Assembly (NCBI GenBank): GCA_045591565.1
Contig: JAZNTB010000058.1
Coordinates: 1-16,748, forward strand
Direction of reading: 5' to 3'
From: UBA1738 sp045591565
GTDB taxonomy: Bacteria > Bacillota > Clostridia > UBA1381
Length of the DNA stretch: 16,748 nt
Numbering within the stretch: the first letter of the stretch is position 1; each line of letters begins with the position of its first letter. This document shows, one piece after another, positions 6,271-13,226 of the stretch. A program made the position numbers and the translations under genes. The notes beneath the pieces were generated by a model. The model had not been told where the DNA came from and ran no database searches. It saw only the letters and a program-made list of their open reading frames with translations.

Positions 6271-6962
6271 TATTTATTTCCCCTTTCTTCCGCTTCACGC
6301 TCTGCCTGAGATTTTCGTAAATATACCGGCACTAACTCTGAATAATGCATACCGTCTTTGCCCTTTGCAGCCTCCGCCACAGCCGACGCCCTTTGTGCAT
6401 TTGCGATTTGGGGTGCAAAAAGTGCCATATCGCCCATTATTTCCTTTATTCTTTCCTTATGAACAGCCACTCCGTCACCGACAAATACCGCCTTTTCGCC
6501 GTATTCCATAAGTTCGTCAATGCAGTCGGCAAGCGCTATTGCTCTCGGCGGAACTACCTCGCGTACTCTGCCGTTTTCATATCGGTAAAAGGCATTATAC
6601 ACCTGCTCACGCCTCGCGTCCATAATCGGCACAATTATATGCGGGCAAAACGGAACATTATATGCAAGTGCCTCCAGAGTATTGATGCCAACAACCAGCT
6701 TCTCGGTAGCATGGGCAAGACCTTTAACTGTAGTTACACCAATTCTCAAGCCCGTAAAGGAACCCGGACCGTTTGAAACTGCATAAATATCTATATCTGC
6801 CGGAGTCATTTTGCTCTTTTTAAAAACATCATCTATCATCGGCATCAAAGTCTGTGAGTGAGTAAGTCCGTTATTTAAAACACACTCGCAGATAAGCTTA
6901 TCCTCCTCGACAAGTGCGCATGATGCGACCTGTGCCGATGTGTCAACTGCTAAAATTTTCAT
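6270..6962 (-). CDS. tsaB: tRNA t6A37 threonylcarbamoyltransferase complex subunit TsaB
   Basis: TsaB is the inactive kinase-fold partner that scaffolds TsaD in making threonylcarbamoyl-adenosine (t6A37) on ANN-decoding tRNAs. The 230-residue protein starts with the ASKHA-type MKILAVDTS (1-9) and carries THSQTLMP (34-41) and the signature GPGSFTGLRIG (65-75). Length and motifs are normal. It overlaps both neighbours by TAATG junctions: its ATG overlaps the tsaE stop, and its stop overlaps the rpiB start. A GGGGAG ribosome binding site sits in the end of tsaE. TsaD, the catalytic subunit, and TsaC are not in the window and must be encoded elsewhere. Confidence 0.95.
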   Translation of the reverse strand: MKILAVDTSAQVASCALVEEDKLICECVLNNGLTHSQTLMPMIDDVFKKSKMTPADIDIYAVSNGPGSFTGLRIGVTTVKGLAHATEKLVVGINTLEALAYNVPFCPHIIVPIMDARREQVYNAFYRYENGRVREVVPPRAIALADCIDELMEYGEKAVFVGDGVAVHKERIKEIMGDMALFAPQIANAQRASAVAEAAKGKDGMHYSELVPVYLRKSQAEREAEERGNK

Positions 6963-7390
6963 TATTCTCCCCGTTTTTCAATAGTAATTTTGCGATAATC
7001 CTCGTGTTTTTCGAGGTTTTTTTCGATTGTAATATCGTACCTTTTATCAGGTAGTATTCCCGAAATCATTTCAGGCCATTCAATAATCGACACACCATTT
7101 GCGTAAATGTACTCCTCGTATCCAATTTCATACATCTCGTCCTCGTCACTTATGCGGTATACATCAAAATGATAAACCGGCATATCCCCGTCATAGCAAT
7201 TTACAATCGTAAAGGTAGGGCTTGAAACATATTCCGAAATACCAAGACCCTGTACCAACCCCTGTACAAACGCAGTTTTGCCGACTCCTAAATCACCCGA
7301 AAGGCATAAAACATCACCGGCGGTCAGCTTTTTTGCAAATTCTATCGCAATTCCTTGCGTTTCTTGATGACTGTTTGATTCATATTGCAT
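6962..7390 (-). CDS. tsaE: tRNA t6A37 complex ATPase TsaE
   Basis: TsaE is the small P-loop ATPase that binds TsaB-TsaD and is needed for multiple turnover in t6A synthesis. The 142-residue protein has Walker A GDLGVGKT (32-39), SPTFTIVN (57-64), HFDVYR (74-79) and IIEWPE (102-107), all diagnostic. The open frame can be extended five codons to a TTG at 7405, but AAGGTG lies inside that extension at a good distance from the ATG at 7390, so that start was chosen. It heads the tsaE-tsaB-rpiB unit. The upstream neighbour ends in a hairpin at 7427-7450, so this unit may have its own promoter, though I could not identify a convincing one. Confidence 0.95.
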   Translation of the reverse strand: MQYESNSHQETQGIAIEFAKKLTAGDVLCLSGDLGVGKTAFVQGLVQGLGISEYVSSPTFTIVNCYDGDMPVYHFDVYRISDEDEMYEIGYEEYIYANGVSIIEWPEMISGILPDKRYDITIEKNLEKHEDYRKITIEKRGE

Positions 7391-7420
7391 AACTATCACC
7401 TTCAAATTTTACTAAACAGT

Positions 7421-7450
7421 AAACAAGGCTATACCGAATACGGCATAGCC
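7421..7450 (-). terminator. Hairpin after the coiled-coil gene (probable terminator)
   Basis: Read on the minus strand, GGCTATGCCG-TATT-CGGTATAGCC forms a 10-bp stem with one G-T pair and is followed by TTGTTT. It lies 25 nt after the stop of the coiled-coil gene (7475) and before tsaE. The imperfect T-tract suggests partial read-through into tsaE is possible. Confidence 0.6.
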
Positions 7451-7474
7451 AAAATCCCGGAATTGATGACACAA

Positions 7475-7918
7475 TTACTTATTTTCAAAATAAGCCTTAT
7501 CGTCATGTACCTTTCTTAAAAGCATATCAAGACGCTTTTCGAGATCGTTTAAAATATCATCAGCATACTGGTCACAATCAGTCTTTATTTCCATAGCCTT
7601 TGTCTGTGACTCATTAAGAAGCTGGTTAGCCTGCTCAACAGCCTGCTTTGTAACCTCGTGCTCATCAATCATCTGAACAACCTTTTCCTCAGCATTTTTG
7701 ATCATCGCTTCGCTGCGTGACTGAGCTTCGGCTAAGATTCTTTCTCTTTCTTCCTTAACCCACTTCGCTTCCTTAACTTCATCCGGGAATACTAAACGCA
7801 TTTCCTGAATGTAGTCCAAAAGATCCTCCTTGTCAACGACAATCTTGCCGCTCAAAGGAACCACCGGTGCCTTGTCAATAGTTTCCTCCATCATATCGAT
7901 GATTTCCATAATTTCCAT
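7475..7918 (-). CDS. Coiled-coil protein of the coaD locus (ATPase-like annotation family)
   Basis: The protein has 147 residues. After a short N-terminal part with a hydrophobic PVVPLSGKIVVDKEDLLDYI segment (about 18-37), nearly the whole chain from about residue 50 to 135 is charged, helical and heptad-like, rich in Glu, Lys and Gln, and should form a coiled coil. It resembles Clostridia proteins often labelled ATP synthase subunit b-like or DivIVA-like because of the coiled coil, but I see no N-terminal membrane anchor and no ATPase motif. The start is ATG 7918; the TTG at 7924 is too close to GAGGGAG to be used. The gene begins 2 nt after the coaD stop. Role unknown; a scaffold or envelope-associated function is inference only. 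Confidence 0.85.
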   Translation of the reverse strand: MEIMEIIDMMEETIDKAPVVPLSGKIVVDKEDLLDYIQEMRLVFPDEVKEAKWVKEERERILAEAQSRSEAMIKNAEEKVVQMIDEHEVTKQAVEQANQLLNESQTKAMEIKTDCDQYADDILNDLEKRLDMLLRKVHDDKAYFENK

Positions 7919-7920
7919 CT

Positions 7921-8406
7921 TCAAAACTCCCTCTGTATTTTATCTTTTATTTTTAAAATGACATTTTGCGGAACCAGTCCGTTCAATTCGCCATTATACT
8001 TAGCAACATCTTTTACCATGCTTGAGCTGATATACGAATACTTTGTATCCGTCATCATAAACATCGTTTCATATTCAGGATTTAACGCTTTATTAAGCTG
8101 TGCCATCTGGAATTCATATTCGAAATCCGCAACAGTTCTGGCACCCTTAACAATAACCGTTGCCCCGTTTTGTTTTGCAAAGTCTACCAACAGACCACTG
8201 AACACATCGCAACTTACATTGTCAATGCCTAAGATAACCTCATCTATCATAGCCTTGCGTTCTTCCGCTGAAAAGAGCGGTTTTTTACTTGAATTGTTAA
8301 GCACGCCGATAATCAGCTTGTCATACAGCCTCGATGCGCGCTTTATAATGTCTAAATGCCCGTTGGTGATAGGGTCAAAGCTTCCCGGATATACCGCAAT
8401 CCTCAA
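7921..8406 (-). CDS. coaD: Phosphopantetheine adenylyltransferase
   Basis: CoaD transfers AMP from ATP to 4'-phosphopantetheine, the penultimate step of coenzyme A synthesis, and forms hexamers in the cytoplasm. The 161-residue protein has the nucleotidyltransferase signature YPGSFDPITNGH (6-17; a T/HxGH motif), the KGAR motif (87-90), and ISSSMVK (126-132), all family-typical. The start is TTG at 8406: it gives the canonical N-terminus MRIAVYPGSFDP and has AGGGTGA about 8 nt upstream, within the end of rsmD. It sits 6 nt after rsmD and 2 nt before the coiled-coil gene, as part of the recG-rsmD-coaD unit common in Firmicutes. Confidence 0.97.
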   Translation of the reverse strand: MRIAVYPGSFDPITNGHLDIIKRASRLYDKLIIGVLNNSSKKPLFSAEERKAMIDEVILGIDNVSCDVFSGLLVDFAKQNGATVIVKGARTVADFEYEFQMAQLNKALNPEYETMFMMTDTKYSYISSSMVKDVAKYNGELNGLVPQNVILKIKDKIQREF

Positions 8407-8412
8407 GTTAAT

Positions 8413-8949
8413 TCACCCTCTTTGGTATATTGTCACATAGCTTCTGCCGTATTTTCGTTGTTTTATAATGGCAAGCCCCGGAAAATCGCTATGCTCGTCC
8501 GAAAAATCGCTTTCCAGAACAATTATTCCGTTTTCTAAAAGCAAGTCTTTTTCCACTATTGCACCGATAACAGGTGCGATAAAGCCCTTGTTATACGGCG
8601 GGTCCAAAAATATAACCGAAAACTGCTTTGATGCTGAAGCTATATAGTTCATTGCATCTGTGTTGATTATTTCAATGTTGTCAAACCCTAAGGATTCTGC
8701 ATTTTTCCTGATAACCCCGATTGAAGCTTTATCAATATCTATGCACACCGCACACTCGGCTCCACGACTGAGTGCCTCAAGGCAAAGCGCTCCACTTCCC
8801 CCGAACAGGTCAAGCACACGGCTTCCCGGAATATATTCCTGAATAAGATTAAATATTGATTCCTTAACTCTGTCGGTAGTCGGACGGATATCCTGTCCTT
8901 CAAATTCAAAGAGCTTATGTCCCCGTCTGCTTCCTGCAATAATTCTCAT
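8413..8949 (-). CDS. rsmD: 16S rRNA (guanine966-N2)-methyltransferase
   Basis: RsmD methylates G966 of 16S rRNA during 30S assembly. The 178-residue protein starts MRIIAGSRRGH, the normal family beginning, and has RPTTDRVKES (22-31), the SAM-binding loop LDLFGGSG (46-53) and the catalytic DPPY (116-119). The open frame runs nine codons further to 8976, but that region overlaps a promoter -10 box, and GGAGG sits 6 nt before the ATG at 8949, so the shorter start is used. It precedes coaD by 6 nt. The promoter at 8975-9003 should allow rsmD-coaD transcription independent of recG. Confidence 0.96.
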   Translation of the reverse strand: MRIIAGSRRGHKLFEFEGQDIRPTTDRVKESIFNLIQEYIPGSRVLDLFGGSGALCLEALSRGAECAVCIDIDKASIGVIRKNAESLGFDNIEIINTDAMNYIASASKQFSVIFLDPPYNKGFIAPVIGAIVEKDLLLENGIIVLESDFSDEHSDFPGLAIIKQRKYGRSYVTIYQRG

Positions 8950-8974
8950 GACAAACCTCCACAGTGCTACATAC

Positions 8975-9003
8975 ATTGTAACTTATATTGTGTCAAAGGT
9001 CAA
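8975..9003 (-). promoter_or_regulatory. Promoter of rsmD-coaD, with repeated TTGAC boxes
   Basis: Read on the minus strand: TTGACC (9003-8998), a 17-nt spacer, TACAAT (8980-8975). Further TTGACA boxes lie at 9016-9011 and 8996-8991, so three TTGAC words fall within 26 bp. Transcription would start near 8968, about 20 nt before the rsmD ATG. Confidence 0.6.
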
Positions 9004-9022
9004 TATTTTTTGTCAAATTTTT

Positions 9023-9043
9023 AAAATTTTTATCAAAAATTTT
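9023..9043. repeat. A/T-only inverted repeat after recG
   Basis: AAAATTTTT and AAAAATTTT (plus strand) pair perfectly over 9 bp with an ATC loop. It lies between the recG stop and the rsmD promoter. With no G-C pairs and no T-run it is a weak terminator at best. It may instead be an A/T-rich promoter-upstream element. Confidence 0.6.
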
Positions 9044-9060
9044 ATTATTTATCCAAAAAA

Positions 9061-11085
9061 TCAGTTCATAACAACATTATCCGCTAAAATTTTCTGAACC
9101 TTTTCCTCAATAATCCGTGCCTCTTCTTCGCTGATATGAATTACACCCTCGTGGATATCCCTCGCTGCATTCTGTGCATCCTTTAAAATTTCAGTGTCGG
9201 TGAAAAGATTTGCAACCGCAAGCTCAGGAAGTCCGTGTTGACGGGTACCGAAGAAATCTCCGGGTCCTCTTAGCTTCAAATCCTGTTCGGATATGTAAAA
9301 TCCATCATTTGACTCGCAAAGAGTTTTCATTCTCTTTTTCGTAATATCGTTATTTGAATGTGCAAACATTATGCAAAACGCCTGCTCCGCTCCCCTTCCG
9401 ACTCTTCCTCTTAACTGATGAAGAGTGGAAAGTCCGAACCTTTCTGCATTTTCTATTATCATAATATTGCTGTTGGGAACATTAACTCCAACCTCAATGA
9501 CAGTAGTCGAAACAAGTATTTTAATTTTGTTGTCTGCAAAGTCACGCATTACGCTGTCCTTTTCCTGCGATTTCATCCTGCCGTGGACAAGTCCAACCGA
9601 ATAATCAGGGAAAATCTGCGTCAGTCTTTTATAAATATCCTCTGCGTTTGCAAGGTCACTTTTTTCGCTTTCCTCAATCAACGGACACACAACATACGCC
9701 TGTGAGCCGTTTTTAATATGCTTATCCAAAAACGCATAAATCCTCTTTCGCATATCCTCGCCTACGGCATATGTCGAAACCGGCTTTCTTCCGGGGGGCA
9801 GCTCATCAATCACCGAAATATCAAGGTCCCCGTATAAAATCAACGAAAGTGTCCTTGGTATCGGTGTTGCCGTCATAATGAGGGTATTGGGGTTTTCCCC
9901 TTTCATAACAAGTCCGGCACGCTGCGCCACACCAAAGCGGTGCTGCTCATCTGCCACAACAAGCCCAAGACTTTTAAACTCCACATCCTTTTGTATTATG
10001 GCATTTGTGCCAACGATAACCGCTACTTCTCCGCTTTTGATTTTTTCGTATATTTTCTTTTTTTCCTTTACCCCGCTCGTTAAGAGCACAACCTCAATAC
10101 CTGTACCTTTAAATAACTCGGAAAATGTTTCAAAATGCTGATTTGCAAGAATTTCAGTAGGTGCCATAATTGCTGACTGATAGCCATTTCTATGTGCAAC
10201 ATACATTCCCGCTGCCGCAACAACCGTCTTTCCCGACCCCACATCACCCTGAACAAGCCTGTTCATCGGTGTATTGGTGCCAAAATCAGCACACATTTCC
10301 ATAATGACTTTTTTCTGTGCTCCGGTCAACTCGTATGGCAAGCTTTTAATAAACTCCTCTACGCAGGCAGTATCATAAAACGGCGTGCGTACTGCTTTTT
10401 TGCTGTCTGTTCTCTTTCCCGAAAGTGCAAGCTGTAAGGTAAGCAGCTCCTCAAATACAAACCGCCTTCTTGCAATTTCATAGCTGTTTGCATCCTCAGG
10501 AAAATGAATGTTTTTCATCGCAAAATTGATTTCGCTAAGTCCGTATTTTTGTCTTAGCGCTGAAGGGATTGTTTCGCGGAGGTTTCCGACGCTTTCTATC
10601 GCCTGCTCCATCGCTGATGCCACAATTTTCTGTGTGAGTCCCTCTGTAAGCGGATACACAGGAACGATTTTACCTATAAAATGCTGGTTCTCCTGCCTTT
10701 CGTACACAGGATTTTGCATTTCCTTTTTCCCGCGGGAAATAACAACCTTTCCGTAAAACAGAACCTCATCACCTGTGCGAAATGCATTTTTTACAAAGCG
10801 GTTATTATACCACACAATATTCATTGACCCCGACTCGTCAAAGACAATCATCGAATAGACGCTAAACCCTTTTCTTATACGGGCTTCCTTGACGGGAGAG
10901 AACACCTTTGCCTTTACACACGCAAAATCACCGACGGGGCAGTCGGAAATTTCAGAAAACTTAGTTCTGTCCTCGTGCCCCCTCGGAAAATAATACAGCA
11001 AATCTTCGGCAGTTTTTATTCCTTTTTTTAAGAATAGCTTTGCCCTTTTCTCTCCTATGCCGTTTAGTGAATTTATATCTTTCAT
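9061..11085 (-). CDS. recG: ATP-dependent DNA helicase RecG
   Basis: RecG remodels stalled replication forks and branch-migrates Holliday junctions. The 674-residue protein is full length. The N-terminal wedge/OB region has the helix-hairpin-helix-like LNGIGEKRAKLFLKKGI (7-23). The helicase motor has Walker A GDVGSGKT (280-287), DEQH (379-382), TATPIPRT (405-412), STTVIEVGVNVP (526-537) and QLRGRVGRG (557-565); the C-terminal LRGPGDFFGTRQHG (605-618) is the RecG/Mfd-type motif. The start is ATG 11085, with a weak AGGG just upstream and 11 nt after the FakA-like gene, so low-efficiency or coupled translation is likely. Downstream, an A/T-only hairpin lies at 9023-9043, but it has no T-run. Confidence 0.97.
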   Translation of the reverse strand: MKDINSLNGIGEKRAKLFLKKGIKTAEDLLYYFPRGHEDRTKFSEISDCPVGDFACVKAKVFSPVKEARIRKGFSVYSMIVFDESGSMNIVWYNNRFVKNAFRTGDEVLFYGKVVISRGKKEMQNPVYERQENQHFIGKIVPVYPLTEGLTQKIVASAMEQAIESVGNLRETIPSALRQKYGLSEINFAMKNIHFPEDANSYEIARRRFVFEELLTLQLALSGKRTDSKKAVRTPFYDTACVEEFIKSLPYELTGAQKKVIMEMCADFGTNTPMNRLVQGDVGSGKTVVAAAGMYVAHRNGYQSAIMAPTEILANQHFETFSELFKGTGIEVVLLTSGVKEKKKIYEKIKSGEVAVIVGTNAIIQKDVEFKSLGLVVADEQHRFGVAQRAGLVMKGENPNTLIMTATPIPRTLSLILYGDLDISVIDELPPGRKPVSTYAVGEDMRKRIYAFLDKHIKNGSQAYVVCPLIEESEKSDLANAEDIYKRLTQIFPDYSVGLVHGRMKSQEKDSVMRDFADNKIKILVSTTVIEVGVNVPNSNIMIIENAERFGLSTLHQLRGRVGRGAEQAFCIMFAHSNNDITKKRMKTLCESNDGFYISEQDLKLRGPGDFFGTRQHGLPELAVANLFTDTEILKDAQNAARDIHEGVIHISEEEARIIEEKVQKILADNVVMN

Positions 11086-11096
11086 TTTAAACCCTG

Positions 11097-12710
11097 TTAT
11101 TCTACAGAAACGATATAGTAATATAGCGGCTGTCCGCCGTATTTTACTAAAACCTCAACATCATCGTACTTTTCTTCAATACGCTCTGCTATACTTTCCG
11201 CATCCTCTTTATTTACATCCTCGCCGTAATAAAGAGTGATAAATTCGCTGTCCTCATCAGAAAGCTCATCTACAAGCTTTTCTAAAACATCGTCAACATC
11301 CTTGCCTACAACCTTGATTTTACTTCCGGCAATACCTAAAATGTCGTCCTTTACAATCTTCTGTCCATCGACTTCTGTATCCCTTACTGCGAATGTAATC
11401 TGCCCCGTCATAACCTTTGAAACTGCCTTATTCATAGCCGCCTCATTAGCTGCAGCATCTTTACCGGTTGCAAACTTGAGCATCGCCGCAATACATTCAG
11501 GAATACTTCTTGTAGGGATAACTATTACATTCTTCTTGGCAAGCTCCTTTGCCTGATTCGCAGCAAGAATTATATTCTTATTGTTCGGGAATACAAAAAT
11601 ATTGTCCGCATTTATATCATTTACTGCACGCAAGATATCGTCGGTACTCGGATTCATCGTCTGTCCGCCCTCGATAACCTCATCAACGCCCAAATCTTTA
11701 AAAATTCCGGCAATTCCATCGCCTGCGCAAATGGACACAAATCCATATTCCTTATGAGGTTTTTCCTCTTTCTTTTCCTCCTGATTAATGAGTGACTGAT
11801 GCTGATGCTTCATATTGTCAATCTTTATATTAATCATAGCACCAAGCTTCACCGCACACTCCAGCACATGTCCCGGATTATTGGTGTGGATATGCACTTT
11901 TACGATATCATCATCATCTATAACAAGCATACTGTCGCCTATAGTTTCTATCGATTTTTTAAAGGAAAGAACATTAACATTTTTATTCTTTTTCTCCACG
12001 ATAAACTCGGTACAGTACATAAACTTGATATTCTCTGTATCAAGCTTCTGCTGAGCACTTGTTTCCTTTTGCGGCGCATCCTCATCCTCTGATGCATTTT
12101 TGGGGACTACATTCCCCGTTTTCACAAGCTGCAATGCGCCCTCGAGTACGCAGAGCCAACCCTGTCCTCCGGCATCCACAACTCCTGCCTTCTTAAGGGC
12201 AGGAAGCATTTCAGGAGTCTTGGCAAGCGTTTTTCTGCCGACATCTACAGCTGCTTCTAAAACAGCCTTTATATCGTCCTCTGCATTTTCTGCAGCGGTT
12301 GCTGCCTCTCTCGCAACTGTCAGAATTGTTCCCTCTGTCGGGTTCATAACTGCATTATACGCAGTATCCGAGCCGACTTTAAGCGCCTTTGCAAGCTCTG
12401 CTGCCGTGCAGGAATCCTTACCCTTAAGGCTCTTTGCGATACCTCTGAAAAACTGTGAGAGAATTACGCCCGAGTTTCCCCTTGCACCACGAAGAGTAGC
12501 AAACGACATAATATCCGCAACCTTCGTTACCGACTCTGTCTGCACCTCTGCAAGTGACTTTGCCATAGCTGACGCCGTCATTGACATATTAGTTCCCGTA
12601 TCACCATCAGGCACAGGAAAAACATTGAGCTCATCGACTTTTGCTCTGTTGTTATATAAATTATTTGCACCTGATATAAACATCTGTGCAAGCAATTTTC
12701 CGTTTATCAT
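11097..12710 (-). CDS. fakA: FakA / YloV-like DAK-domain protein (fatty acid kinase catalytic subunit)
   Basis: The family couples an N-terminal DAK phosphatase/kinase domain to a C-terminal domain. FakA phosphorylates fatty acids bound to FakB (DegV family) proteins for phospholipid synthesis. The 537-residue protein has NVFPVPDGDTGTNM (29-42), which binds ATP/Mg, GARGNSGVILSQ (75-86) and DAGGQGW further on. A linker rich in Glu/Asp/Gln follows at about 210-230, and the C-terminal domain has CAGDGIAGIFKDLG and FVFPNNKNI. The start is ATG 12710; AAGGAG lies 8 nt upstream, inside the last codons of the Asp23-like gene. The upstream GTG at 12716 is too close to it. No FakB is in the window, so function as FakA rather than an uncharacterised YloV relative is inferred from family and synteny. 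Confidence 0.9.
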   Translation of the reverse strand: MINGKLLAQMFISGANNLYNNRAKVDELNVFPVPDGDTGTNMSMTASAMAKSLAEVQTESVTKVADIMSFATLRGARGNSGVILSQFFRGIAKSLKGKDSCTAAELAKALKVGSDTAYNAVMNPTEGTILTVAREAATAAENAEDDIKAVLEAAVDVGRKTLAKTPEMLPALKKAGVVDAGGQGWLCVLEGALQLVKTGNVVPKNASEDEDAPQKETSAQQKLDTENIKFMYCTEFIVEKKNKNVNVLSFKKSIETIGDSMLVIDDDDIVKVHIHTNNPGHVLECAVKLGAMINIKIDNMKHQHQSLINQEEKKEEKPHKEYGFVSICAGDGIAGIFKDLGVDEVIEGGQTMNPSTDDILRAVNDINADNIFVFPNNKNIILAANQAKELAKKNVIVIPTRSIPECIAAMLKFATGKDAAANEAAMNKAVSKVMTGQITFAVRDTEVDGQKIVKDDILGIAGSKIKVVGKDVDDVLEKLVDELSDEDSEFITLYYGEDVNKEDAESIAERIEEKYDDVEVLVKYGGQPLYYYIVSVE

Positions 12711-12715
12711 CTTCA

Positions 12716-13072
12716 CTACTCCTTAACTCTGACAGACTCTACCAAAACATTTACCTTGGTCACCTTAAGTCCTGTGTTGTGCTCCAGCTTATATCTTACA
12801 TTGTGAACTATACTGTCACAAATAGCATTTATATTCACGCCGTATTCCACTATAATATGAAGGTCAACAACAATACCGCTGCCCTCCACATCCACCTTTA
12901 TTCCGCGGGACATATTTTCCATTTTAAGGAGCTTTATAACCCCGTCCTTTTTACTTTTTGACGCCATTCCCACAACCCCGTAGCAATTTGTTGCCACAGC
13001 GCCTGCGATTTGCGCAACAACATTATTATCAACTGATATTTCGCCCAATTCACTGCTTATTAAAATCGCCAT
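12716..13072 (-). CDS. Asp23/Gls24 family envelope stress protein (YloU-like)
   Basis: This 118-residue protein matches the Asp23/Gls24 family across its length, with the usual beginning LGEISVDNNVVAQIAGAVATNCYGVVGM (10-37), the central IVVDLHIIVEYGVNI and the closing TGLKVTKVNVLVESVRV. Family members are abundant cytoplasmic proteins associated with the membrane and envelope stress; the direct role is not settled. It lies just before the FakA-like gene, as yloU-yloV do in Bacillus. The start is ATG 13072 with AAAGGA about 9 nt upstream. The in-frame ATG at 13090 would put that site inside the coding region. The promoter is at 13103-13131. Confidence 0.93.
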   Translation of the reverse strand: MAILISSELGEISVDNNVVAQIAGAVATNCYGVVGMASKSKKDGVIKLLKMENMSRGIKVDVEGSGIVVDLHIIVEYGVNINAICDSIVHNVRYKLEHNTGLKVTKVNVLVESVRVKE

Positions 13073-13102
13073 AATATCAATCCTTTCCATTTTAATATAA
13101 CT

Positions 13103-13131
13103 ATTCTATCATATTATTTCCAATTAGTCTA
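13103..13131 (-). promoter_or_regulatory. Promoter of the Asp23-fakA-recG unit
   Basis: Read on the minus strand: TAGACT (13131-13126), a 17-nt spacer, TAGAAT (13108-13103) preceded by TGA, giving an extended -10 (TGnTAGAAT). The -35 is imperfect. It places a start near 13096, about 24 nt before the ATG at 13072. Confidence 0.55.
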
Positions 13132-13171
13132 TAAATAATATGAAAATAATATTACATTTGAGTTATTTTTA

Positions 13172-13200
13172 TTGAAAAATACCAATAAAAACCTTATACT
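13172..13200 (+). promoter_or_regulatory. Promoter of the tyrosine recombinase gene
   Basis: Read on the plus strand: TTGAAA (13172-13177), a 17-nt spacer, TATACT (13195-13200). Transcription would start near 13207, about 20 nt before the ATG at 13227. Two inverted repeats overlap it: TATTTTT/AAAAATA (13164-13181) over the -35 and TATAC/GTATA (13195-13209) over the -10, which could be operator or recombinase sites. Confidence 0.65.
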
Positions 13201-13226
13201 ATTAGTATAGAAAGGGTGTGCTAAAG

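Noticed and set aside
6345..6776. 143-residue plus-strand open frame
   Set aside because: It is antisense to tsaB and Cys/His/Arg-rich, as mirrored coding sequence usually is.
7958..8440. 160-residue plus-strand open frame
   Set aside because: It is antisense to coaD, which is unmistakable, and it shows no family motif or start signal.
12100..12726. 208-residue plus-strand open frame
   Set aside because: It is antisense to the FakA-like gene, with composition of a mirrored Ala/Glu-rich coding sequence (Ser, Ala, Phe, Pro) and no ribosome binding site.
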